Source: Buxus sempervirens (lineage: Eukaryota; Streptophyta; Magnoliopsida; Buxales; Buxaceae). Taken from it: DNA of 64,000 nt. Under the pieces are notes generated by a model. That model had not been told where the DNA came from. It did no database searches and was given only the letters and a program-made list of their open reading frames with translations. Both the position numbers and the translations under genes were made by a program. Where the stretch lies: positions 27,026,858 through 27,090,857 of the forward strand of contig OX387190.1 in assembly GCA_947561395.2 (NCBI GenBank), read 5' to 3'. Positions within the stretch are counted from its first letter, which is position 1. Every line of letters begins with the position of its first letter. This document shows positions 21,239-32,580 of the stretch, one piece after another.

Positions 21239-24200
21239 CAGATGAGATCCTGTACAGCCTCTATCTGCAGTCCCAAATAAAGCCTATACAGGATTGAAAC
21301 ACGTGTCCCATAAGCTCTTTAATCGTTTTCAAGATAACTAACGAAAACCCAAAAGAAACTCGACGTTAGCATTAACGTCGCAATGGAAATTAAATTCCAT
21401 CAGGAAGAAAGAGAAAACATTCCCTCCAAAAATTTCGTCATTTTCCCATTTTCATTTGAAAATCGAAGAGCTCGGAGAACACTTTGAACTGGAAATGAAG
21501 GAAAAAGGTTCCGGACGATGGCGGTGCGTCTTTGTATCTCTCTTTCTATTAGATAAGGAAATCGATGTTCCTTTTCTCAACTCAGGTTTCTGCAAATCTG
21601 TTTTCTCCATATCTGGTCCAAGATGGTATGAACCGTGAGGCTTTTCTCTTCCTTTTTTTTTTCAGATCTGCCATCCTTTCTTTAGACCTACCACTCCTTG
21701 AAAGCAGATCTGAAGAAAGGAAGACAGATCTCTGTTTTAATCCTTTTGGTCAATCTCAAATCCACACATTATACGCGTTAAGATACAGATTTGAGAAAGT
21801 AGCTTTCCGTCAAGTCATTCACCACAAATGCGCAAACGAAATGAAGATTTCACCAATCTGTGAACATAACTACTTGTTCTGCTCAATCTCAAACCCACAC
21901 ATTATGTGGAAAGACTAGAATGTTGTCTTAGAAATTAGATCTTTCGTTTTAATATGCCAAATTTGTTTAGCAATCTGAGAGGTCTTTGTTCATTTTTGAT
22001 TTATTATTATTTTCCTTCAAACAGATCCCATCGTCGAGCCACCTGAGCAACCTATCAATCCGGCGACTTCGATGTCTTCGCTAGTAACGACTCAGTTGAG
22101 TGTATTTAGTTTATATTCATTCACTAATCTTTTGACTCTTCTATTTTTGTTTTGTTTATTATCGATTCTTGTTCTAACTTTTATAACACTGCTCTATCAA
22201 AACTTTTTTCTTCTTTATACTTCCATTATCTTGTTCTTCCTATCTCAAAACATTTCTCCAAGCCTTCATGTGACACCTATAAATCTCTTTTTGTCCTTAT
22301 TTCTATCTATTTATCTTTTTATATTCGAATTTTGTTATGTTTTAATTTAATGTTTTCTCTTTTTCAATTAACATGATAGAACTGGTTTTGGATTCCCTCA
22401 TAGAACTTTGGCATTTATTTCATGTTTAGCTCTCTCATGACTTCCATTAGATTATATAGCTAGCTGGGTTAACAAGTGAATGTGGGCCTTGAGATGGGCA
22501 AATGTCTCACTATGTGACATAAAATTAGGTGTTGTATTAGCACAAATTTCCGATAAAAGCAGTAACTTGAGAATCACAATAACAATCAGTCCATGCAGGG
22601 TCTAATAAAAGGTAGGATTGTGAATGGGTATCCCTAATATTTTTATTCAATATAAAGCAATTTGTGTTCTTTGAACCCTACCAAAGTTTGCAGGATAAGT
22701 GATTAGGCTGAATTTTAATGTGCTGAAGTCTTTTTCAGTAATATAATCATCACATGGTTGCAAAGCAGTTCCCAAATGAAGGTCACATGGCATTGCCCGT
22801 GGACCCAAATTACTCCCGTAGATACAAAGACAAATCTCCATTTGTTAATGTATATTTTGGTGAGGAGTCAGTATGATTGAAGATTTTTTTAAGAGATTTT
22901 CTCTGTTGTGCATCAATTTTAATATGCTGATTTATCTTTTTGTTCACTAGGAGGATGGAAGACAATCAATTTTGCAAGTTGGGAGAGTGGGTAAAACCAA
23001 ATATGTGATGGACTACAGTTATAGTCACAACTGTATTAACTGATTATGTTTTCTGTAGATTTTTCCCACATATTTGCTCTTAAAAGGGAGTTTTGTTTTT
23101 CTGGTGCAAATATCCATTGATTGGCTACCTAGCATCAATTGATTCAAGGCTTTCCTGCGCAGTATGATCATATTTTGATGAAAGGAACGCCAAGAACAGG
23201 AGCTTTTGCAAAATAGATGAGTTTATTAGAAGTTTTTTTACATTGTGTTGAGAGGGAGAAGAAACAACAGAAGCAGAACTCGGACAGGTCGTAAAAGGAA
23301 CTCTAAAGACTTGGTACACGTACTTCCCAAGTACTAGAGAGACCTTACTGTTGTAACTATGCTATTATTTTTTGTTGTTGATGAAACTCATCTGAAGACC
23401 CATGGAGTTAAAAATATTATTCTTAGTGTGTATTAGGATTTTGTTCAAGAAGAATGGTCTGTAAGAAGAATCATCCACTCAATGTCTAGAAATGTGCATA
23501 ATCAATGTTTGGATCTATACATCATATTATCTTTATTTTTTGCAGTGTTCTGGCTTCAGTTCTTATATCTCAGGTTGCTGGTTGTATTTGGAAATATGAA
23601 ATGTCTGTTGAGATGTTTCTCTTTCATTAAGTGTTAACCAAGCTTGCACCGTGTCTAGTGATTTAGATAGCTGATAAGAAGGTTCATAATCAAATTGACT
23701 TGTGGGTTTTGAACCATCTTTTGTACAAGCTTAAGCTTGAGCTTGAGCTTGCCAATAATTATGTCAAGAATTTTCTTAATTGATTACCTGTATTGGTGCA
23801 CGAGTGTTAGAATGGCCACTTATGCTAGCCACTCTCATCCTCATGTATGAAATTTCTTGGTAACCCAAGCTAGTCTCCTCAAATGCGTGTGCCTATTGCG
23901 AACTTTGGTTGGAGAATCAAGAAGGAATTCAATCCATGAGACTGCTTGTTTAACAAATAACAAAATACATGCCATCAATATCCATAGAGAAATAAACTAA
24001 CATATATACCGTTGAAACATAGTTCGCATTGCCTTTTTCAATATATACATGGCAATACAACTGGATTGGAAGCATAGCAATACAACACAACTATGAAAAA
24101 AATTTAGAATACATCTTAAATTTTGTAACCTTTAAAATAGAGAATATTGCCATTTCCCCAAAATCATGTCCGAGTTCCACTCAAGTTATATACTGTAAAT

Positions 24201-25800
24201 TACATTTTAATTCATCATAATCATTATTACATTTTATATCATCGACATTATATCCAAAAAAAATTCCCTATAACAACAGGCACTACAACAATACGTAGTA
24301 TAACATCCTTGACTGGTGTTTCTGCTTGTGAGATTGACCAAATTGATGGAACTCACGCCCTATCCTCCATTTCAGTACTGATAGTAGCAGAAGCTCCATT
24401 CTTTGAATAGTTCAAGCTTCAGACATCGGTTTGCGTTAAACCACATGCAGATAAATTAACAGTTTCATAGAATTTTTTTTTTAGGATTTTTATTATATCT
24501 ATGACATGGGTCTACTTTACCTGCAAATCTAGAGGTAATGGAAGTTTGGTTTCTCCCATTTTCGTTGCTAAAGAAAAGGAAGAAACAAACAGTAGCGGGA
24601 AGATCCATTGCTTTCCACACTATAAATCCTGCAATAAACAACAAACTAGAACACGAATGAACAACCAAAACACAAGATAAAATAAAAGACAAAAAATTAA
24701 CATTTCCCAATTTGGGTATAAAATTAACTTACAGGAATTTGATACTCTGATGTGAATCGATCAAGATAATTCATATCTAAACAAGCTATTAGTGGCATGG
24801 AGCTGTAATAGTGATGAACCTTCAAAAACCACGAAACTGTGAAATCAGGCTAAAAAAACCTAAAAAGAGAATAAGATATATAATAGATTATACATGAACA
24901 TAAAGAATCCGAAATCTAAAACCCACTTTGTAAATCCACTCAACTGAGTCGTTACTAGCGAAGACATCGAGGTCGCCGGACTCATAGGTTGCTCAAGTGG
25001 CTCAACGATGGGATCTGTTTGAAGGAAAATAATAATAAATAAAAAATGAACAAAGACCTCTTAGATTGCTAAACAAATTTAGCATATTAAAATGAAAGAT
25101 CTAATTTCTAAGACAACATTCTAGTCTTTCCACGTAATGTGTGGGTTTGAGATTGAGCGGAACAATTAGCCATGTTCACAGATTGGCGAAATCTTCATTT
25201 CGTTTGCGCATTTGTGGTGAATGACTTGACGGAAAGCTACTTTCTCAAATCTGTATCTTAACGCGTATAATGTGTGGATTTGAGATTGACCTAAAGGATT
25301 AAGACGGAGATGTGTCTTCCTTTCTTCAGATCTGCTTTCAAGGAGTGGTAGGTCTAAAGAAAGGATGGCAGATCTGAAAAAAAGGAAGAGAAAAGCCTCA
25401 CGGTTCATACCATCTTGGACTAGATATGGAGAAAACTGATTTGCAGAAACCTTAGTTGAAAAGAGGAACATCGATTTCCTTATCTAATAGAAAGAGAGAT
25501 ACAAAGACGCACCGCCATCGTCGTCCGGAACCTTTTTCCTTCATTTCTAGTTCAAAGTGTTCTCCGAGCTTTTCGATTTTCAAATGAAAATGGGAAAATG
25601 ACGAAATTTTTTGAGGGAATGTTTTCTCTTTCTTCCTGATGGAATTTAATTTCCATTGGGACGTTAATGCTAATGTCGAGTTTCTTTTGGGTTTCCGTTA
25701 GTTGTCTTGAAAACGATTAAAGAGCTTATGGGACACGTGTTTCAATCCTGTACAGACTCTATTTTGGATTGCAGATAGAGGCTGTACTGGATCTCATCTC
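21239..25800. mobile_element. Mutator-like element with 864-bp terminal inverted repeats
   Basis: The element is 4562 bp and flanked by a perfect 9-bp duplication ATTCTATTG (21230-21238 and 25801-25809). The empty site is seen once in copy A near 1541. The arms run from 21239 to about 22102 and from about 24937 to 25800; they begin CAGATGAGATCC and end GGATCTCATCTC. Both arms contain the same roughly 100-codon open frame (21565-21918 plus, 25166-25471 minus), which may derive from a captured gene. The core has no long transposase frame, only a weak trace near 23368-23436. Confidence 0.9.
23368..23436 (+). pseudogene. Possible decayed MULE transposase motif
   Basis: The plus strand encodes FFVVDETHLKTHG and then KNIILSVY before a stop. 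Mutator transposases carry a motif of the form VVDGTHLKGKYGG around the first catalytic Asp. The match is short and no flanking frame is preserved, so this is only a hint that the element once encoded its own transposase. Confidence 0.3.
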
Positions 25801-26152
25801 ATTCTATTGAGCTTTGAACCATTATTGTTTAGGTGGATCACTATTCAAGATAAAAAACCTCTCCTTTTGTGCATAGGGGAAAGGGATGTTGCTGCAATTT
25901 ATTTTGCTTATAAATTTTGAAGTACCCTTATGTAGGAATAGCACTAACGGGGAAGCTTTGACCGAGGTGGGTTGTGTCGACAAAGCCTAACCTGCCTTGG
26001 CCCCACTATAAGAATTTATTTCATACATGAACCAGCTATTAGCATATTGGAGAGTATAATCTCATTTCGCCTGAGAGCGCGCCGGGTAGTTCCCAAAAGG
26101 AGGTGGTCACATCATCATCCCTTGCGTGCGTCGCAAATTGACGTGTGCACAC
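25801..26152 (+). repeat. Copy B continuation, with the hAT 1 empty site
   Basis: This matches 1541-1664 joined to 4946-5183 of copy A. The junction TTTTGAAGTACCC at 25917-25929 is the unoccupied target of hAT 1. It ends at 26152, where an LTR in reverse orientation begins. Confidence 0.85.
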
Positions 26153-26370
26153 TGTACGCACCCGATTTTGGTCGCACGACGAGGCGCACGCAAAACGATG
26201 CGTGCCTCGGGATTGTTTGGAGTCGCCACTGCCTGATGGGGTGCAGGCAGACACCTGGGTGCCTAAGTTCTTCTACTAAGGCTTGGTCTGCGGCTTAAGA
26301 TTCTAAGTAGGTTCTCGGTTGCGGTCTGGGGAAGTCCGTAGACACCCCAGTCCACCCCGTCAAGTGACGG
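26153..26370 (-). mobile_element. 3' end of a reverse-oriented Tat/Ogre-type LTR
   Basis: Read on the minus strand this is the terminal part of an LTR closely related to the end of 39792-43465. It holds both conserved hairpins (26326-26350 with CTGGGG/CCCCAG, and 26229-26250 with CTGCCTG/CAGGCAG) and the box TGGCGACTCC. It is split by the forward LTR at 26371-28919 and continues at 28925-29038, where another insertion cuts it. No far end was found. Confidence 0.8.
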
Positions 26371-28919
26371 TGTAGACACATGATTTTTGCACCCCCAAAA
26401 ATGCAAAAAATAAAAATTTCAATTAAAAAGTCAAACCCTGAGGGGGCCAAAATTTGACTCTTTGATCCAAAGAGAATTGGCCATCAAACTTCCTCTCATT
26501 GAAGAGAGCATTTCGACACGGTTCTAACGCAACTAAGTTTGCCAGAATCGGAGTCCGGATGAGGAAGTTATGAGCCGGTCAAACTTTTGGGGAAGCGAAA
26601 GTTGATTTTTTGCTCGACCCCAATTCAACTACCCAATTTGATCCCAGTGGATATTGGGTTCCGAGCTGATTCCAACGACACCAAATTTGCTGAAATCGGA
26701 CATCAGACGGAAAAGTTATGGGCAGTTGAAGTTTCAAAAAAGCTGCCCATGTGGCAAAACAGCAGCAAAAAGCAGAATAGATGAATTAAATAAATAAAAA
26801 AATCATATCTTTATTTTTTAATAATATTTTAATAAAAGAATCTCGTTTTAATAATATAATAATCAAAAAATCGGATAAAAATCTTTAAATAAATCAAATT
26901 TAATAAAGCATTTGAAATCCAACATTTTAAAAACGTGCTGGACCGTATTTGAAGTACGGGCGAGGCATGCCCGTATTTCAAATACGGGCAAGCTTCTAGA
27001 AGGGGACGCGTGTCGCTGTACGGCGGGACACGCGTCTCGTACGGCCGATTTTGCGAGATTTGAAAATGTGCGTTTTTCGCCCGTATTTGAATTACGGGCA
27101 AGGCACGCTAGTACTTGAAGTACGGGCAAGGCATGCCCGTACTTCAAATACGGGCACGAAAATTTTGGCTATAAATAGGGGGCCAGCCCCCCCATTTGGG
27201 CAAGTTGGTCCTCCTTGCTGGCCCCCCTCTCCTTCTTTGTCTTCTCCACGTCTGAACCCTGTCCAACCTCTGTCACTTCCAATACCAAAACCTGAAATAC
27301 CCAAATTGCCCCTAGGCTCTGCCCATTCCTTTTCATCGTTCATCCCTTTCGATCCTAAAGGCAAAGGAGGCTCTTTTCAAGCCCATTTTGGGAAATCCAA
27401 CAGGAGTGCGGAAGCGCTGCCAAAATCATCCAGAGAACCTCCACATCTTAGAACCAGGAAATAACAGCACGGTAAGCTTTCCTTTGGCTTTGTATTTAAC
27501 ATATACCGTTATCAAAGTGATTGAGCAAGTCATTGATTGATTATTTTTAAAGGCCATTCTCTACTGTGTTTTTATCTAACTTGTTTATTTATCTTGCGCA
27601 TAACGGGACTCCCTGAAAAGGGAGTTCCCCCATGCAAAATCATGGAAGAAGAGAGGCTCCCAGTTAAGAAAAGTGTCTAAATAGACATTTTTGAACTAAC
27701 CTTTTTCTTTGTTCATTTATTTTATCTTAAAAAGGGGGTTTTGTCCTCTTCAAAGTCTGTTGTATCCCATAATCCTCCCCCTCTCTCCCTTCTGGATTTC
27801 CTCACGTATGCAGGATCGTGAATGATTTAAGCGAATCCCAAAGAGTTGAAGTCTCTTTTTCTGCGGAACAACAAAAAAGAATACATTTGAACCGAAAAGC
27901 AGGGAGTTTGAACCCCTTTAAAGTGCCACGAACCACCAGTAGAAGTCGGCAAACGGCGAAAGGAAATCGGCGAGTCAGATCCGGCCGAAATCGCAGCCAT
28001 TTTCAGGATTCAGGCCGAAACCGTATTTTAAATACGGTCTAGACTTGACCGCATTTGAAATACAGTCTAGTCTGAACCGTATATTAAATAAGGTTCAGTT
28101 CAGACCGTGATTAGAATACGGTTAAGACTGTAAATATATAACTTAAAAAATTAATTTTTCGGACCCGGTTGGACCCAATCCGACCCATTTAAACTTGACC
28201 CGACCAATTGGGCTTCTTGGATAATTCCAAGCCAATTCTTGAGACTGTGGGCCCAACCGGTCCACCAAGGCTTCATGGGCCCTCCAATGGGGCCCACATC
28301 CCATCTGGCCCAACCAAGGCCCATTTCGATAAATGGGTTAAAGGCCACTTGGTTAACTGCCCTTGGGCCAAATCCAAGCCCAACGGGCCCTAAAAAACTT
28401 CAACCCACTAACTTTGTTAATATTCAATAAATCTTTAAACCAAATAGCCAAAATCCAATAAGGGTTACCCAATAACCCAAATTGGGCCTTGGGCCTGACT
28501 TTAGCCCAACTTGGATTCCACTGGGCCTTCCAACGGGGCCCATACCAGACCCACTTTATAACTTAATAAAAAGATAAAATCAAATAAAAAGGGGACCCAC
28601 ACCATCAACGGTCCCCACCAGACCAAATAAGTGTGCATGCTGGCTTAGGAATTGGGTGAAAACTAAGTTGACTCAAGACCAAGGAGACCCAAGGGACCTG
28701 TCAATCGACGGGGCGGGCTAGGGTGTCTTCGGGCTTCCCTAGACGTAACCGAGAACTTACTCAGATCTCTAATAAAGCCGCAGACCAGAAAATTAGGCTC
28801 GGATAGGTGCCCTTTTGTGTCTGCCTGCACCTCTCAGGCAGTGGCAACTCCAAAACCGTCCGGAGGCGAGCATCACTTCGTATGCACCTCGTCGTGCGGC
28901 CCGAAATGGGGTGCGCACA
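26371..28919 (+). mobile_element. Solo LTR, Tat/Ogre-type (subfamily 2), nested
   Basis: A 2549-bp solo LTR starting TGTAGACACATGATTTTTGC and ending GGTGCGCACA, flanked by the 5-bp duplication GACGG (26366-26370 and 28920-28924). It landed inside a relative of opposite orientation. It has TATAAATA at 27170-27177, preceded by 21-bp near-palindromes with arms GCCCGTA and TACGGGC at 26969, 27079 and 27135. The end carries hairpins 28718-28742 (with a TTCG loop) and 28821-28841, followed by TGGCAACTCC. Confidence 0.93.
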
Positions 28920-28924
28920 GACGG

Positions 28925-29038
28925 GTCCCATAGGTTTCCCTGGTTTGAGTCAACTCTGGTCTCTTACTCACCCGATTCCTAATCCAGCATTCAAATCTGG
29001 TTTAAGTCTGGCGGGACCGCCAAAGTGGTGTGGGTCCC
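28925..29038 (-). mobile_element. Continuation of the reverse-oriented LTR
   Basis: It resumes the minus-strand LTR after the nested insertion, with words GTCCCATAGG, CACCCGATTCCTAATCCAGC and GGTGTGGGTCC that match 43150-43270 in reverse. It ends abruptly at 29038 where a TGTAACGCCCC element begins. Confidence 0.75.
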
Positions 29039-29701
29039 TGTAACGCCCCGGATCCGAGTCACGAAATAACACCGTAACTCATCCCCAGAGGTTAATTTAA
29101 AACACAGGATCGCAATATCAAAGTGAAGGAAAAACATGAATACAACAATAACTATATAACAGAGTGCGCTAAAATATTCCCAAACTAAAATAAAACTCAC
29201 ATGTCCAAGTAACTACCCGCAAGTATCGAGCTCTCCAAGAGTATCTGAAAACAAAAACAAAAGCAACGGGGTGAGATATGAATATCCCAGTGAGCAGCAC
29301 ATGCATGCACAAATACATTTAGTTCAGTTCTAAAACATGCCACGATTACAAACCAAATACAACGATGATAACACGTATAACCCAACAAAACTTCAACGAT
29401 CCCATTTACATCCGTGAGGATAACCATCGTATAAACTAAGCAGTAAAGACAATATCAATCATGCATATAGCCGTAAAGTCACGTATAACCAGGTAGCAAC
29501 ATATCGAAGAAAATATAGTTCAACAACTCAGGTTTTTGAAATACTAGAGTGTTTATCATGGGCCACTCCGCACCAATAGACCAGCGAATAAAACATATCA
29601 CGTCAAACAAAAACAAATACCAACATTGGTCAATGTCATGTAGTTGCTTGAATTGGTTAATCAACATGCCAGAGCGACATCCACACCTCCATGTACACAG
29701 T

Positions 29702-29858
29702 TCCGGCCTACTCAGGGTATCGGACACTCTGAAATGACGGCCTACTCAGGGTATCGTCATCCAATGCCGGCCTACTCCGGGTATCGGCACTGACAACCAG
29801 GCCTACTCAGGGTTTCTGGCTGCTCTACACCAGTCGTGGCAACACTCCATGGCCATGA
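29702..29858. repeat. Variable-stem hairpin array
   Basis: Four units carry the constant 15-base loop GCCTACTCAGGGTAT (minor variants) between different complementary stems: TCCG/CGGA (29702-29724), TGACG/CGTCA (29735-29759), TGCCG/CGGCA (29765-29789) and CCAG/CTGG (29797-29819). A fifth hairpin with another loop, GTCGTGGC/GCCATGAC, follows at 29833-29859. Confidence 0.8.
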
Positions 29859-29980
29859 CATTACACCAATAAAACAAAATACATCACATTACTAAGCTTA
29901 GACTCTGGATCCAGGACAAGCTAGACCAAAACCGATAAATAACCAATTAAAACTCCGCATTCAGTACACATATCACAAGT

Positions 29981-30056
29981 TGTTCCAACCAGAACATCAA
30001 CTCACACAAGTGTTCCAACCAGAACAGTAATTCTTCACAAGCGTTCCAACCAGAAC
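29981..30056. repeat. Three-copy GTTCcaaccaGAAC repeat
   Basis: TGTTCCAACCAGAACA occurs at 29981 and 30011, and GTTCCAACCAGAAC at 30043, with a period of about 30 bases and a shared CACAAG just before the later units. Each unit is a small inverted repeat (GTTC/GAAC). Confidence 0.75.
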
Positions 30057-31000
30057 AGTATAAGATATGATTCTAAACCGGCCACCGATATAAAACAATA
30101 TTCAAGTAAATCATTCCTGAAGTGCACCGTGCATGCAAAGGTGAACTAGCATAATAGTGTAGATGTATTTCAGCAAAACAATATGATTTCAAAACTGACT
30201 TTTCAGAATAAAGCACATTATACAGAAATGATTTCAGCATCCAACTTCGATTAAACATAAATCAGCAAAACATCTCCTAGATTCTCAATTTCGCTTTCAT
30301 AATCCAAATCAATCAAAACGAATGTTGTAAAGACCTCAAAACACATTTTGGATGAGTGGAATAGTCTTAGGATCCCCTATAAGGTCACCATACCAAAAAG
30401 CAATCAATTCTGAGACAAAAAGTTTCGGACCTCAAAATATTCTAAGTCTAGTTAAAAACATTGACTTTTGGTATAAACTTTTTCTAGACAATTCTACAAG
30501 GAGTTTCGGGCTCAAATTTTGGTTGTAGTCTATTGATGGGTAAACACATCTCCTAGAATTTTCTGGGCTCCTGAATCACTCATCTGGGTATTAAACCCAA
30601 ACCGGGCTTTTTGATTAAAACCGGGATTTAGGCATGAACTGGAAAGTTGACTTTTTATTGGCTGGGAATTAGACCTTGGAAGTATTTTTATTAGTTCCAA
30701 ATGGGGGGTAAAACCTTATTTACATGTAAAGACTTAAGTAATTGGAGCAATAAATACACAGGACATTTACTTCGGTATTTACATGTAAACCTTATTTAGG
30801 CATGAACTGGAAAGTTGACATTTAAAAGCTATGAAAGAGAATATAATGTCATAAATTGAATCAAAGGATGGATTCTCTCTCCCGAATTCATCGAACCAGC
30901 TTCTTGTCTGCACTCGTTAGTTGTTACCTTAATTTTTATCGATAGAAAACTTCGGTCCTATTGACAAAATCCCATCGATACATCGCTACTCAATCACGCT

Positions 31001-31008
31001 TATAAAAG
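31001..31008 (+). promoter_or_regulatory. TATA box of the His-rich gene, copy B
   Basis: TATAAAAG lies 71 bases upstream of the start codon, identical in sequence and position to copy A. The upstream module with TCATCGAACCAGCTTCTTGTC is intact at 30856-30906. Confidence 0.75.
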
Positions 31009-32580
31009 CCGCAAAACCCGGCCCTCTCATTCATCAACTCAGAACCCTCCAATTTTCTCTCCGTTTTTCCAATGGCTTCTTTAATCTCTCTCGTACTCCT
31101 CTCCTCCTTTCTTCTCTTCTTCTCGCTGGCCATTCATGGTGATCATGCCGATGACATCGAACCCCATGGCAGTTATGTAGAGCATGATCAAGAGAACAAG
31201 CACGAGCACAAGCACAAGGAGCACGAGCACAATGAGCACAATCACAAGCACAAGGAGCACGAGCACCCTGAGCACAAGCACCCTGAGCACGAGGAGCACG
31301 AGCACAAGCACAAGGAGCACAAGCACCCTGAGCACGAGCATGACGAACACGAGCGCGAGCACCCTGAGCATCATTCTCATAAGACTGAAACCACGGAAAC
31401 CCTCTCATCATTTCTGAAAAACAGGGTTTTGACTCTAAATACACCTAGAGGGGGGTGAATAAGTGAAGCACAGCAGAATAAAAATTCTACTAATTAAAAA
31501 CAAGTTCTTAATTAATAGGCATGCACAAGTCTATAACCAATCACACAAAATTGCAAATAAAGTAAAGAGACAACACAAGCAATTTTGGTGATGAAGGGAA
31601 AACTCTATGAGAACTCTCACTAGAGAAAAACCCTCCGGGCTATGCAGGAGCCACCTAAAAGATCCAATATGAAAAGAAGACTTACAACCTGTAGTTCAGA
31701 CGACTCAACATCCCTATGCTAGACTCTGCAACTCATAGACTTGAAAGTATCTGAGGAACTCCTCAGATTTGCTCCACAGCAACACTTCAGAACTCTGAAG
31801 ATCTTCTCACACGATCACCCAAACGAACTCGCCTGGTATCCGTAGGAACTCCCACGAACAAACTCTCCAACCTGGAACTCCAAGGTAGAAAAGAAAGATA
31901 AAGAAAGGCTTTGATGGCTCAACAAAAGAGAAGGAAGAGGAGAAAGAACTCTTGCTCTCACACACGAATTTAGGGTTTCTAAAAACCTCTTAAGTTACCC
32001 TAACAATAGTCTAGACACTCCTTATATAGATTAGGAGAAGGTAGAATCGGAATAGGAAACAAATCAGAAAAGATCGGAATTCTAAAACTGAAGTTTTGTT
32101 AATGAACGTTCGAACGCTCAGCGAACGCGGCTCAAACGTTCAAGACAAAAACTCACTTTTCCTCTTCTCGTTCAAACGGTCAGAGAACGTGAGGCGAACG
32201 CTGCTCTCGGGTTTCTCTGTGGAACTCCATCGGTCGAACGTTCAGCGAACGCTGCTCTCTGGTTTCTCTGAGTGAACCAACGGTCGAACGTTCAGCGAAC
32301 GTTCAGCCCACGCTGCTTTTGGGTTTCTCTGTGTGTCACCAACGGTCGAACGTTCAGAGAACGTTGGTCGAACACTAGTCTTTATTTTCTCTTTGTAGCA
32401 TGATCGTTCGAACGGCCAGCGAACGTTGATCAAACGTTGGGCATAACTTCTTCAATTTGACCCTGATGATGACGCCGTTTGAACCATGTCTTCTTGGACT
32501 CAAACTAAACATTCTAAACACAATTAAAACACTTTCTCTTTGACACTGAATAAAGCCAAACTAAAATGTTAAACCTAACA

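Larger units (their letters stand above)
29039..30819 (+). mobile_element. Truncated LTR-like element starting TGTAACGCCCC
   Basis: The start TGTAACGCCCCGGATCC resembles the LTR start of plant Ty3 chromovirus-type elements, to which I assign it only tentatively. I found no end and no repeat of the flanking GTCCC, so it is truncated or the nest continues. No ORF of substance is present. It holds two hairpin arrays (29702-29858 and 29981-30056). From about 30540 to 30819 the sequence (GGCATGAACTGGAAAGTTGAC twice) resembles parts of the LTR at 35759-38548, so this tail may belong to another fragment. At 30820 copy B of the gene block resumes. Confidence 0.55.

Noticed and set aside
22072..22376. 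Two overlapping hydrophobic frames in the Mutator-like element
   Set aside because: The sequence is T-rich, which gives Leu/Phe/Ser-rich translations in any frame. No conserved motif is present.
29039..30819. Complete LTR retrotransposon
   Set aside because: Only a TGTAACGCCCC start is seen. There is no second LTR, primer site or coding region, and the flanking GTCCC is not repeated.
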